Assembly: GCA_027257055.1 (NCBI GenBank)
Contig: JAPVLO010000233.1
Span: 930,001 to 994,000, forward strand
Length of the DNA: 64,000 bases
DNA from: Cephalopachus bancanus
Lineage: Eukaryota > Chordata > Mammalia > Primates > Tarsiidae
Direction of reading: 5' to 3'
Part shown: positions 51,131-63,549 of the stretch, piece after piece
Layout of the letters: each line of letters begins with the position of its first letter
Position numbering within the stretch: the first letter of the stretch is position 1
Notes under the pieces: generated by a model
What the model saw: only the letters and a program-made list of their open reading frames with translations
Databases searched by the model: none
Told to the model about the DNA's origin: nothing
Program-made: the position numbers and the translations under genes

Positions 51131-51777
51131 TTTCTTCTATTTTTTTATTTCCAAAGATGTGGGGTACAATTCAGGGTTAGGTACACAAATGTTTATTATA
51201 CAGGTACCCTTGTTGATGAGGTGTGCCCCCTGGTAGTTCCCCACTACTGCCAATCCCACCCCCTTCCCCTCTGGCAGTTTCCCACTGCTGCCAATCCCTT
51301 TCTGATAGTATGATAATTGTTCAAGATCTGCTTATGAGTGAGAACATGTATAACTCAGTTTTCTGTTTCTGTGAGAGATCACTGAGTATAATAGACTCTA
51401 AATCCATCCAAGTTCCTGCAAAGTCCATATGTTTGTCCTTCTTTATGGCCACATAATATCCCATTGTGCATATGTACCACATTTTTTTTTTATCCAGTCC
51501 AGTTTCGATTCAGCATGGTTGGTTCCATGTTTTTGCTACTGTGAATAGTGCTGCAATAAACATGTGTATTCAGGAATCGTTTTTGTAGAATGATTTGAGT
51601 TCCTTCTGGTATATTCTCAATAGGGGGATTGCTGGGTCATATGGAAGGTCAATATCTTGTTCTTTCAGAAACCATTACACTGTTTTCCAAAGAGGTTGCA
51701 CTAGTTTGCATTCCCACCAGCAGTGTAGAAGCATTCCTTTTTCTCCGTGTCCTTGCCAGCATCTGTTGCTGTTTATC
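51131..51777 (-). mobile_element. L1 3' end nested in the same transposon
   Basis: ATGTGGGGTACAATTCAGGG to GCCAGCATCTGTTGCTGTTT; 5' truncated in ORF2. Inserted in the AT-rich middle of the outer element. Confidence 0.92.
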
Positions 51778-51879
51778 AAATATTTTTTGATCCATGATAG
51801 TTGAATCCTCAGAGGTAGAGACTTGGATAAAGAGAGTCAATTGTACTTGAAGAAAAAATGGGTGGATTTTTCTTTTTTT

Positions 51880-52137
51880 TTTCATAATCAATATTTTTTA
51901 TTATGGTTTTGTGGGGTACAGTTAAGGGTTAGGTGTACAATTACATTTCATTCAGGCACCCTGTTGATAAGAGGTGTTTCCCCATCCCCAGACAGATATT
52001 TGCTACTGTTAATCCCATCTCCCTCCCCCCATAGTTTCCCAGTACCGTCAGTCATTTTCTTATAGTATTACGTTGGATGTTCAAGGTCCATTATATGAGT
52101 GAGAACATGTGATACTTGGATCTTTGTTTCTGTGAAT
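51880..52137 (-). mobile_element. L1 3' end, reverse
   Basis: TGTGGGGTACAGTTAAGGG, then GTGAGAACATGTGATACTTGG, cut at CTTTGTTTCTGTGA. A separate 3' fragment 35 bp beyond the nested cluster. Confidence 0.9.
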
Positions 52138-53480
52138 TTTTCTTTAGCCTTGGTAGGGAAAGACCTCTATGCTTCAAAATCCAGAGATAAAACAAGAAAA
52201 AACTGGTAAGCTTTAAACTGGTTGTGACTAAATGACCTTGAATAGGCATATTAATTATTTAATCCCGCAAACAACAACAAAAAAATATCACATGCTTAGT
52301 GGCTTTGAACAACATCCATTAACTATCTCATAGTTGCTATGGGTCAGAAGTCTAGGCACATTTAAGCTGGTCCTCTGCTCAAGGTCTCACAAGACAATAA
52401 TCAAGATGCTAGCTGAGCTGTGTTCTCATCTGGAGGTTGGGTGGGGAAAGACCTAGTTCCAAGTTCACCCAGTTTGTTGGTAGAGTTCATTTTCTTGCAT
52501 TTGTAGAACTGAGGACCTTGACTCCTTACTGACTCTTGCTAGAGTCTGCCCTTAGCTTCTAAAGACTACCCCCAGTTCTTGCAATGCCTTTGCCATGAAG
52601 GTTTTCCCAATATGGCCTCTTCATAATGCCAGCAAGGAAAATATCAAGTGTGCACTTGCTAGCCGACAGAGTCTTATGCAATACAACATAATCAAATGAG
52701 TGCCATTCCATGACCTTTTTCATAGTCTATTGATTATAAGCATATCACTGGTCCCATACCCTCCATTCAAAAGGAGAGAATTTTTTTCAAGGGTATGAAC
52801 ACAAGGAGGTTGGGCTCCAGGAATGGGGTGCCCTGAATGCTGCTCACTACAATAGACAAGCATATTGCCATCAACTAAAGCAGGAATTTGAGAATAAGTG
52901 AAGTCCATTTATAAGGAAAATAAGTGTGACATTTTTTTCCAATTGTCGTGACTGTTCACATACGTGCCTACTACTGGGGCTTTCTCTTGGGAATCCTCAC
53001 CATTGCTGTTAGGTCATTTCCTACTGGAACACTGGTTGGCAGCCTGGTCTTCTAGTCCTTGCTGTTGGGCCACAGTTTCACTTACCTACTGTGGCTCTAC
53101 CATAATGTTGAGAGACTATTACGTGATTTTGAAGCAGAATTTAAGTCTTCCTTTGCTAGAAACTGAGTGTCAAAAACTGCAGCGACAGAGTACACTGCTC
53201 TCAGAAGTCTTCCCCTTTCTGGCCTCACTTTCTTTCTTAAGCTAGACACTTTGTTTCTTCTCCCTTCATGTGACTAATCCCTTGCATCTGTTAGATTTAG
53301 GTTCACCTGACAGGCCTCCAAATATCAATGTAAAAGGAAAACGCATTTGTTAGGCTAAACTCACAGCGTGGCCTCTAAAATGTTAGGTCAGACCCGCCAA
53401 GGGGTGTGGTTTGAGATTCAGTGCTGAGCACAAGATGCAAAGATTGCACAGAAGTTAAATTGGAATATATAGTTTATTTA
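52138..53480. other. Intergenic, unrecognised
   Basis: Possible fragments of old repeats (CTATCTCATAGTTGCTATGGG, TCAAGATGCTAGCTGAGCTG near 52.3-52.4 kb) but no family assigned. Confidence 0.4.
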
Positions 53481-53485
53481 GAAAA

Positions 53486-53488
<3 letters not shown>

Positions 53489-53558
<70 letters not shown>

Positions 53559-53606
53559 CAGAGAGACAGAGAGACAGAGATTGAGAGAGAGGCAGAGAGA
53601 GGGGAG
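53489..53606 (+). repeat. (GA)n/(GACA)n repeat
   Basis: GAGAGAGA interspersed with GACAGA units over about 115 bp. Confidence 0.96.
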
Positions 53607-54567
53607 ATTCACCTCCCCAAGGTAGAGAAGGCAGCCAAAGCTAGGAAACATGGCAGCCATAGTGCAAAGAGCCACGAGGACACAACAGAATTTAACAAAA
53701 TAATGGCAAAAATCTGCTTGAGGTAGAATGTCTTTAAACCTTCCCTTTGATGGAGGGTATTTGATGGAGGGTCATTAAGTTGATTAGGTGGTAGTCTCCT
53801 TCACATCATCATGAAGAGGACAGGTAAGCACAGTACTGACATCAGGTGACGGATGGCAGGCAGATGAGTGGGGCAGTCACATGATGGTTGCCATGTTGAT
53901 GGGGTCTGTGTCAAGAAGCTAAGAAAGGGCTGATTAGGTTACCTTGTTTGCAAAACAAGCTGGGGAGGGAGTTGTAAGACAATTATCAATAGTTACCTCT
54001 GAAAAACAGGTTCTGTCCTTGGCTGGCAATTAGAGGGTGAATTAAAGCAAACTGCTAGAAAAACATGACAAAACTAAGCAATGTTAAAATGGCCGCTCAT
54101 CGGGTCAATTGACTCCATCTTACATCCTTTCAGCATCATTTTCTCAGATAAAATAATTCAGGAAAGATGGCTGTTAAGGCTGGCCTGGGAGCTCTACAAT
54201 GTAAGCAAAGATTCACACAGCAAAAGAAAAGGGAAGTAGAGTTTTTCATTCAAGGTGGCCGTAGGCCTACCTGAAAGGCAGGGTTGAGAGACTAAGAAGG
54301 AATGGGAGAAAGGACGATACAAGGGTGACCTTGAAATCAGTGAGACATTCTTCCTTAGCTTTCAGGCCTTAGGAAATCCTTTCCAGGATGTTTTTTATAT
54401 TTTAACTTTTGTATATTCGTTTTACTACTCCATCCAATAAAAAGACTGTATCTTCTCCATCATTTCATCCTGGATTTGTAACACAGTTCTTGTCCTATGT
54501 GAACAATTCCTACCACTGCCATCCTGGCTCTGTTGTATTATTGGAACTTATAGTTCTTAAAATTAGT
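53607..54567. other. Intergenic, unrecognised
   Basis: Possibly part of a retroviral-type LTR (see rejected items); no gene. Confidence 0.35.
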
Positions 54568-54581
54568 TAGAAAGAGTATTT

Positions 54582-54872
54582 ATTTATTTATTTTGAGTTG
54601 GAGTCTCACTCTGTCGCCCAGACTGGAGTGCAGTGGCCACTCCTGGCCACCACAGCCTCAACCTGCTGGGCTCCGGCAATCCTTCCGCCTCAGCCTTCCG
54701 AGTAGCTGGAACTACAGGCGCGCGTTACCACGCCTGGCCAATTTTTTGATTTATTGTGGAGATGAGGTCTTGCCAAGTTGCCCAGGTGGGTCTCGAATCC
54801 GCGGGCTCAGGCAATCCACTCACCTCAGCCTCCCAAAGGCACAGGATTACAGGCTGAGCCACTGAGCCCAGC
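54582..54872 (-). mobile_element. Dimeric Alu
   Basis: (TTTA)n, GAGTTGGAGTCTCACTC to CACTGAGCCCAGC; perfect 14-bp duplication TAGAAAGAGTATTT at 54568-54581 and 54873-54886. Confidence 0.97.
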
Positions 54873-54886
54873 TAGAAAGAGTATTT

Positions 54887-57800
54887 CTAAGGAGGGAAAC
54901 ACTTATTATTTTTGTGAGACGAGCTTGTTTGTTTCAAAAAGAGACTTTGTAATCCAGGAGACTGACAGTCCACCCCTTGCCCAGCAAAGTCCCCATAACT
55001 GGGAGGAGGGGCTGCAGAGAGACACGTGAGAGGACTGTGTCTTTCTAGTTCATGCTCACTCTTCTACCTGAGGATCCCAACTGCACTCTGGACAGCTGAG
55101 ATTCCTTCCATGGATGTTGACCCCTATTTCTGGTGTCCAGTGCTTTTACAGCTTTGTGCCTCATTTTTGTTTGAATGAGTGTTTTAAAAAGAAGATCACA
55201 GGAAGCAGATCAGGGCTCCCTTGTTGGGTTCTGTTTTGTTACTAAGATCTTACATTACGGAATTTCAGAGGGAAACATCTTGTCCAAAAATCTTGCCAGA
55301 ACTCCAAATTCTTACTGTATAACAGAATATTGAAATAGTTGCATTCTCAATGATAGTAGCTATAAGATAAATTTCCATTGAGTCTTATTTGCCCTTGATT
55401 TCCATTATGAAACCAAAATTGTGATTGGCCCTAAGATATCAGGAAAATCATATTTTATAATACAGAAAAGCCTTCAAAATACTTCATATGAAAAAGATTT
55501 TGCAGTCCAATAAAATTTCACAAAGCAAACAGAACCTAAAATATGAGGAAAGCTAAAGTTAATTTTTTTCTCATTTTAGCTTAAAGGTCTAAATGATAAT
55601 GAGATGTTTACCTAATACAACTGCTAAATTTAAAAAAAATTTACACCTTAATAAAACTTTTTCTCCAATATTCTGAATCAGGATATATTTTATTTTTCTT
55701 TGCTTTTTCTCAGACATATTTTCCAGCACTTTCTGGAAACCATTACTAACAGAAAACTAGAGCAAGTGAGAGAGGGAGGGAAGGAGACCGGTCTGTTTCT
55801 TAAGGGATTAAGAGAGAAAAATAGTTTCAAGAATCCAAAAATTCCTGGTCATTGGATAAATTAGAAAAACTCATTTGCTGAAACAAGCACTGACAGACTC
55901 TGATACATCTGCAGAGTATGTCTTTAATTAACAATATATTGAACTAGTTTCCTGCAATTTAAAAACGCTTTACTCACTAATTTTAATACATTGAGTCTTT
56001 GCTAAAATTTATACCAGGCACCAATTAAATATTTTATCTGTAATGGAGCACTTTTCATTTAATGTCTTTTAGGAATATAAATGGGATTGCACGTCATTTA
56101 AGAAACCTTGATTACTTTATTTTTTTCCCCCCTCAGTACATAAACTGTGAACTCAGGACACAACCACATATTGCAGAATTTCTGTTGGCCTAACATCTTG
56201 GATTACTTTGGATCTGGCAAACTTCTAGCCTACAGGCCAAATTTGGCCCTCGGCCCAAGTTCATCTGATTCTTGGCGAATAACCCCTATGTGAGAGTGGG
56301 CCTGGCGAGAGCTTTTGCATCACCTATAGGGATTTTATCCCTGGGAATATTCTATTTTAGGAAGAGTCAGTGAAGATTTAATGATGTGCTGTGGAGAACT
56401 GTGAACTGCAGATTTTAGCAGATTTAGTTGAAGGGCGAGCATTTCATCTTCCAGGTGATAACACCTCTCACACTACAGTCTTGTGAACAACAGTTAACCC
56501 CAGACTTCCTCTAGTCCAGAAAGCACTAGACTTCTCCCTTTTGAGTCCTTCCCTCTTCCTCTTCTTTCTTTCTTTCTTCTTTTTTTTTTTTTTTAATTTT
56601 TCAAAGCCCTGTTCTGGGTCCAGAGAAAATCCTTAGCAAATATTTGCTGGTTGAGTGAATGGGCGATTTTCCCTTTATTAATCTTTCTCTTTACCCCATA
56701 TGTATCTCTTCACCTTCTTTATCTTTTTAATTTTCTTTCTCTGTTTTCTTCATTGAAATGAACACAGTATAGAACTCAAACAGATTTAGACTTAAACAGA
56801 TTTTGTTTAATAAAAGAATTTTAAAAATTCTTTGCTAGAAGGAATCTTAGAATTCATGTAGTCCATGACTAAATTGATAAATGTAATGTTTTGTGGTTAT
56901 CGGGAAACAAAAAAGAGCAAAAGCTTATTTTTCAATCTCGGTTGATTTCTCTCTTTAATATTACAAGCTCTTGATAGAAAAATTCCTTTTATTCTTTACA
57001 ATTGCGTGAGGAATTAAATATCATTTGTACAGAAGTACCAAAAAAGGATTTTAACCTAGCTGTATTGAAGTGAGGAAAATTCTTACTTTGCTTCTTTCCC
57101 CAATATGACTTGCCTTTGAAAGGTTTATTTTAAGTACGAAGGATATTTAGTTATTTTTTTAATCTGCAAAGAAAGAGGGACATTCTAAGAAAATACAATC
57201 CTGAATCTAAACATCACCATATTATATAAATCAGAAAACAGACACATCCTGACTAAAGGATGATTCATTATGATTAGAAAAAGTATATTGTCTTGGGATA
57301 GCCTTTCTTTGGGATGTCTTCACTGGAGGTCGTATCTTAACTTGAATGGTACATTTTCTCTACACAGCAGATTATGTTTCCCTTGGGATATCGCTGCAAA
57401 CTGGGTAAGAATGATGACTGGGTTGGGATTGACATTGGGAATGCATAGGTTCCTGAAGATAATTATTGATGGCAAAAAAAAAGCAGAGCTGGGAAAGCCC
57501 AGAGGGCCAGTTTTTGAGTTTCATATTCTTGGGTATGCAGCTCACAGAGAAGTGAGCATAAAATAATTCAACATCAAAAATTCAGCCGCCAGACACTGAG
57601 TGCTTGAGTGGGTGAGGTCTCTGTCAGATTGCATACAGCAATCAGAGAACCCGTAACTTCGGAGAGGCTAAGAAGAGCCTTGCAGGCCTTATCAAGCTGT
57701 TCTTTTTCTCCAAATGCCAGAATAGCTGAAACAATCCTGCACTCCACCTCCTCCCAGAGGAAAAACTGGCTATGTGTACAGAAAAGATGTTTCTGAAGAA

Positions 57801-59155
57801 CCAGGAGTCTGCACTGGGAAGAACATGCATCGGAGAACAAACATTGGAGGAGAATGTTCCATTGTCAGTTTTCACATGGGTCTATACGAGAGCAAATTTG
57901 GAAAAGAGATAACAAAAGCTGGAGAAATACAGCAGATAAATAATGCAGATGTGCTTAAAGTAAGATCACCCAGGTGTCACAGACATGGAAACGGAGAAAT
58001 AGCCAATCTAGCCCGGATTAGTGCAATAGGAAACAGCGCTGTGAGAGCCAGTGTATGAAGAAAAAAGGACTCCACAAGGACAGGAGAGAGGCATTTTCCT
58101 AAGCCAGTGCCTGAGTGGCCATCAGGGTGGACTCCTGGAAACACAGAAACATTTTCTAGATTCCTTTATCCTCTTACTCAGCATCTCATTTAGTTTTAGA
58201 CTTCACAAGACAGGGATAAAGAGTTCTCTGAAAGCTGAGCTGGAGAGATACCTAGACGGATATTTCCAGTTAAGGAAGCATTTGTCCCAGGGCTTTCATT
58301 TCACAGCTAGAATTGGCCCATCTGTGTTTTACTAAATAAAATGCAATTTTTTTTTCTGAGTGATTCTGACAATAAATTTTAAACATTCATTTTTTTCTCC
58401 TCTATTTCTCTAGCCAGATTTCCTCTAGTGCATATTTTCTGTTCAGGTTCTTTGTTCATTTATCTACTGATGTCTTAATGTTTCTCTTATTGGTTAATGC
58501 TCTCTTTTTTCTCATTTAAAGATTCCTGAATTAAGAAAAAAAATCATGATTAGCAGATGTTTCTTCCACAATAAACATAAGGTATGTTTCTTAGTTCCTG
58601 AGAAAATTACTCTCTTCTAGAAGAATTGATAAATCTTTCAAAGATTATTACATATATGGCTTCAGATTACAAAGCAGAAAATCAAATCTCATTATATATA
58701 TATGTATATCTCAGAAGAAATTTCCCATAATTGTGTTTATTTATCTCTAGCTTATTTGGCAATCTATGTTATATCTTTACTCATATAAGATACCACAGAT
58801 AGTCATCGTCTAAACTATACTAGACAAAGAAAAATCTTTGCTCTAAATATTAGACATGTGTTTCTTTATTTAATTTTGAATCTTATTCTGAGCAATTTGA
58901 AAATCACCTAGTTCTAGAAACTTATTCTATGAAACTCAAATTCTTAGCTGTGTCTTTATCAAAGATACTTTATCTTGAGGGTTATTATGTCTCAGATGAA
59001 AAGAGGTAGATTTTTAGAATTTGCAATTCAAGGTTGTGTACTTTATGTTTTTTAAAAAATATGAACGGTCACATAGCTACGATAGATTAATAATACATGC
59101 CCAGACCTTTTGCCGTCATTTCTTCAAGCCTCTCCAATATTTATGTAATAGTGAT
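54887..59155. other. Long intergenic stretch, mostly unrecognised
   Basis: 4.3 kb without Alu or L1. Contains a pyrimidine tract at 56560-56596 and a possible hAT-like scrap at 56210-56280 (CTAGCCTACAGGCCAAATTTGG). Overlapping short frames at 57.3-58.3 kb show no domain or splice structure. Confidence 0.45.
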
Positions 59156-59179
59156 TATGCATTAGTGATTGGTTGAGGA

Positions 59180-59815
59180 AAGAAATGTGATAATTAAATT
59201 TGGGTGTTAACTTGGCTGAATTAAGGAATACATAGCTGGTAAAGCATTATTTATTCTCAGTGCTTCAGTAAACATTGAACCTAACCCTATTCTGCTGACA
59301 GGGAAATTCAGGTGGTTTGGTATCGGATTAGAATGATTGGGTTGTCCCAGCTGTGTCTGTGAAGGTGTTTCTAGAGGAGATTGGGGTGTGAGTTGGTGGA
59401 CCAAGTAGGGAAAATCTGTCCCCAATGTGGGCGAGCACCACCCATTTTACTGAGGGCCAGATAGAAATACAGAGCCGGTACACCCCCCTTCTCTTTTTCT
59501 CCTGCCCTTGGATGTCAGAACTCCAATTTTTCTGGCCTCAGAACTCCACGACTTACACCAGCGGCACTCAGGGTTCACTGGCCTTTGGTCTCAAACTGAG
59601 AATTACCCCAGGGGCTTCCTTGGTTCTCAGGTTTTCAGACTGGACTGAACCACTACTGACTTTTCCGGTTCTCTGGGATGTAGGTGGCCTATTGTGGGAC
59701 TTCTCAGCCTTCATAATCAAGTGAGCCAATTCCCCTAATACATTCTTTTTTATATATCTCTATATCCGATCACTTTTATTTTTCTGGAGAATCCTGACTA
59801 AAATATGTGTTTGTT
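59180..59815 (+). mobile_element. Old interspersed repeat, family unassigned
   Basis: GTGTCTGTGAAGGTGTTTCTAG, CAATGTGGGCGAGCACCACCC, CTCCTGCCCTTGGATGTCAG, GTGGGACTTCTCAGCCTTCAT, AATCAAGTGAGCCAATTCC and GGAGAATCCTGACTAA occur in the order of a common mammalian dispersed repeat. Open frame 59425-59724 lies inside it. Confidence 0.65.
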
Positions 59816-61155
59816 CCAAGAGTGGGACTCTAGAGAAACCGAATTTTACGGATGAGTTCTTAATTTTGGGGGAGGGTGTGGGGTTTCTGGAATTGAGTCT
59901 GTAATCTGATTAAACTTGTAAACACTGAGACCTCTACTTCCAATAATACAGAGAGTACTCATACTCTGTAGCATGAGCTATTTATCGAGATGCAAAATAT
60001 ATGCATTAGATACTTTTAACTGACCATTGGTAAGAAGCAAGAAGCTTAGTGACTCTGTATGTGATACTTACAAACATTCTTCTGCAAAATGAAAAAAATT
60101 TAATGAAGTTGGTTATAGCTAATATTGTTGGACAAAGCGATATAAGAAAAGGTGAGCTCAGAACTTAGAATTCCTGGCTCCAGCTTCACATAAATAGCTT
60201 AAAAGCTTCTAATTGTACTCTGAAGGAGAATCTCCTCTCATGTAACCACAGGATTGCACTTGCTGAAAATCAAACGCAGGTCCTTGTCATAAGACTTTGA
60301 ATTACAACCAAAGTTGAACTCTTGGCCCTGCAGGATGTTTACTGTTAAAGTAAGGGCATTGATTGTGAAACAATGGAACCCTGCGTGTTGGAGTGGGACA
60401 TTTAGGAAAACCCTGATGAAGCTGAGAATGCTACATTCCCCAGTACGCATGTGTTAGTGACCATCTGAGGAAAGAACTGTTCTATAGAAAATTATGATTC
60501 AAGAATGATGCAAAAAGACAGACTGCAAAAAACGAATGGAGAATCAAAATAAATACACGTATTTCAATGTATTTTATAAATTAAAAACAAATAAGCTCAA
60601 ATTAAAATAAAGGTCTTCATGTCAAGAACTTGAAGATGAAATTAAAGAAATCTTAGGCTACTTATTGAAAAGGTTCCTGTGACTCTACTGAGGAATAAGC
60701 AAACTGCAGAAAAATAAGGCTTTATGTGCATTAAATCACATGAGGAGCCTTGAAACCATCTTCAAACGGGGTTCATGAATTCCAGCATCAGTCTGGGGAG
60801 GTCATCTCATGCCATCCTGCTGTGTCTAGGCAGAAGGCATGCTGCCTTTGTGTTTTATGTCCTGCAGTCTGGCAGACAGGCTGCCAAAATATAGCGTACT
60901 TCTCAGTATCAATCCTTTCAATGCTTTGTGTAGGAGAGAAAAAGAAATATCTTTTCCTCATCCATCACAAGGTTCATGGCTGAGGCACCTATAATAAAAG
61001 AAAAGCATAAACATTTATTCAATGTATTATGTGACATAGGAGCCTTCAGAAAATGAAGACCCAAAGAAAAAGGGAAAAGTTTAATTATATGCTAAGTTTG
61101 ACAAAGTTTTATGTCAAGTTGGATGAAGCAGATAGTTGTGGAGAAGTATGATTGG
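59816..61155. other. Intergenic, unrecognised
   Basis: AT-rich, no feature supported. Confidence 0.4.
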
Positions 61156-61170
61156 ACAAAATGGGTATTA

Positions 61171-61466
61171 TTCTTATTATTATTCGTTGGAGTTTCACTC
61201 TGTCACCCAGTCTGGAGTGCAGTGGCACACTCACGGCCACCCTGGCATAGACCTGCTGGGTTCAGGCGATCCTTCCACCTCAGCCTTCCAAGTAGCTGGA
61301 ACTACAGGCACATATCACCATGCCTGGCAAATTTTTTTATTTATTGTAGAGACGAGGTCTCACCAAGTTGCCCAGGCTGGTTTCGAACCGATGGGCTCAG
61401 CCAATCCCCTCACCTCGGCCTCCCAAAGTTCTGGGATTGCAGGCTCAAGCCACTGTGCTCTGCCCT
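61171..61466 (-). mobile_element. Dimeric Alu, older
   Basis: (TTA)n, TTGGAGTTTCACTCTGTCAC to CACTGTGCTCTGCC; worn duplication AAAATGGGTAT / AAAATGAGTAT. Confidence 0.93.
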
Positions 61467-61477
61467 AAAATGAGTAT

Positions 61478-62365
61478 GATTTAATGGTAGTAAACTGGGG
61501 GAAACTTAGAAAAGTCTGTTCTGATTCTTCTTGGCATCTCTGTATCTTTGAGGATAAGGATGTTCCTTTCTGCTGAGTATGGAGAAGTCACCTCTGTAAT
61601 GAAGGTTTTGTGACCTGCTTCAGGTAGAAGGACAGGGGAAGGTGAGGAGAACCTTCCTGCTTCTGCTGTTTTCTCAAATGCCAAGGTGCCATATTTTAGA
61701 CTAGAGTATCCTGAGCTCCATCTCTTATTTCTGCTGTTCATATGTAAGTAAGCCACAGAAACTGAATACACCTACAATGTGCCTCTGGTACCTTTGAGGT
61801 GATGGGAAAAAAATGATAGGTCTTAAGGGCACAGATGATATTTTCAGGTTTTCTTTAATGTTGGAGGCCGGGACATTGGAAGAGAAGAGAAGATGGGTAA
61901 GACAGAAGTGGAAACTTGTTTCCATGGATGATGTCAGGAAACAGGATTTGTTTTTCTAAATTATCAAACTTTCAGAGTGATGAGCTTTTAGTTAGAGGCG
62001 GAATGCTTTCCTTGAAGACCAGGGAAATAAGCATTTTTCTTTCTCTCATTCAAATGTACAAAGACTAATTATCTGACTGGGAATTCTTCTTTATCAATGT
62101 GGGTCTAATGAAGAAAAATGCTTTTGTAATCCTTGCTTTCTGAGGCCACACTAGCCTGTGGGAAGATAAATAGAGGTATGATTTCCATTCTTATTGGCAA
62201 TGAGTATATTCTTTGGTTTTGAGCCTAGGACAAAATATGGTGAGATCCTAATACCCACTGCACTTACTCCCTTTGCAGGATGAATAAGGAGCCTTTCTTC
62301 TCTTGGTATGTGATATGTGCGTGTGTGTGTGTCTGTGTGGTGTAGGTATGAGATATCAGGAGAGA
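61478..62365. other. Intergenic, unrecognised
   Basis: Unique-looking, with a short GT-rich run at 62316-62340. Confidence 0.4.
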
Positions 62366-62383
62366 GATCAGAACCTGTTTCTT

Positions 62384-62675
62384 TTTTTTTTTTTTTTGAG
62401 TTGGAGTCTCACTCTGTCGCCCAGACTGGAGTGCAGTGGCTGCTCCCAGTCACCACAGCCTCGACCTGCTGGGCTCTGGCGATCCTTCCGCCTCAGCCTT
62501 CCAAGTAGCTGAAACTACAGGCACGCGCTACCACGCCCAGTCAATTTTTTGATTTATTGTAGAGATGAGGTCTCGCCAAGTTGCCCAGGTGGGTCTCGAA
62601 CCCGCGGGCTTGGGCAATTCACTCACCTCAGTCTCCCAAGGCGCGGGATTACAGGCTGAGCCACCGAGCCTGGCT
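62384..62675 (-). mobile_element. Dimeric Alu
   Basis: TTTGAGTTGGAGTCTCACTC to CACCGAGCCTGGC; duplication CAGAACCTGTTTCTT / CAGAACTTGTTTCTT at 62369-62383 and 62676-62690. Confidence 0.96.
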
Positions 62676-62849
62676 CAGAACTTGTTTCTTACTCTGCAGT
62701 CTTTAGTCACCAGTGCGGTTCCTGGTGTCTACTTCATATGGCTATGGTGCGGGTGAGTCGAGATTGGGAATCAGCACAGCCTTGTGCTGCCAAGAGCCCT
62801 GTCTCAGGAATTGGAGGGTATGGGCTCAAATATCTTTCATTTCATTTTA

Positions 62850-62910
62850 TTTTATTTTTAAATTTTTTTTATTTTAAAGATGTGGGGTACAATTCAGGAT
62901 GAGGCATACA
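62850..62910 (-). mobile_element. L1 3' terminus fragment
   Basis: AAAGATGTGGGGTACAATTC and GGATGAGGCATACAA only, about 60 bp; immediately followed by an Alu monomer. Confidence 0.8.
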
Positions 62911-63130
<220 letters not shown>

Positions 63131-63169
63131 TTGCTTTAAAAAATTATGACTCCCTACCTATAATAGGTA

Positions 63170-63463
63170 AATTTTTTTTTGAGTTAGGTTCTCACTCTGT
63201 CACCCAGGCTAGAGTACAGTGGCATGATCACAGCTCACCTCAGCAATCTCCCAGGTCAGGCAATTCTTCAGCCTCAGCTTCCTAAGTATCTGGGACTATA
63301 GGTACATGCTGCAGTGCCTGACTAATTTTTTGATTTTTTCTTTTTGTAGAGAGGAGGTCTCGCTATGTTGCACAGGCTGGTCTCGAACTCCTGGGCATAA
63401 GCAATCCTTCTGCCTTGGCCTCCTGAGTGTTGTGATTACAGGCATGAGCCACCACACCTGTCT
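63170..63463 (-). mobile_element. Dimeric Alu, old
   Basis: TTTGAGTTAGGTTCTCACTCTG to GAGCCACCACACCTGTC, with small deletions. Confidence 0.92.
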
Positions 63464-63549
63464 AAGTTTCTTATCAATACATATAAGCTTTTTCATAGTT
63501 TGGCCTCAAACTAATGATTCCAGGCTCTTACAACATCCTAATGCACCCT

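Larger units (their letters stand above)
50499..51845. mobile_element. Tigger-like DNA transposon carrying two insertions
   Basis: Left end TATAGTCATCCCTTGGTACC with CTCAAGTCCCTTCTATAAAAT and TTTGCATATAGCCTACACACG. It resumes at 51007 (TAAGTAATCTCTGGATTAG) and closes at 51775-51845 with CAAATATTTTTTGATCCATG and GGATAAAGAGAGTCAATTGTA, the partly matching inverted end. TA on both borders fits a Tc/mariner-type target. Exact subfamily not assigned. Confidence 0.8.

Noticed and set aside
53381..54124. Possible solitary retroviral-type LTR (TGTTAGGTCA ... CATCTTACA)
   Set aside because: Both ends have TG/CA and the size fits, but the flanks show no matching target duplication and no family was recognised.
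57270..58335. Cluster of 60-98 codon frames on both strands
   Set aside because: No overlap in one frame, no splice sites of note and no recognisable domain. Probably chance frames in unique intergenic DNA.
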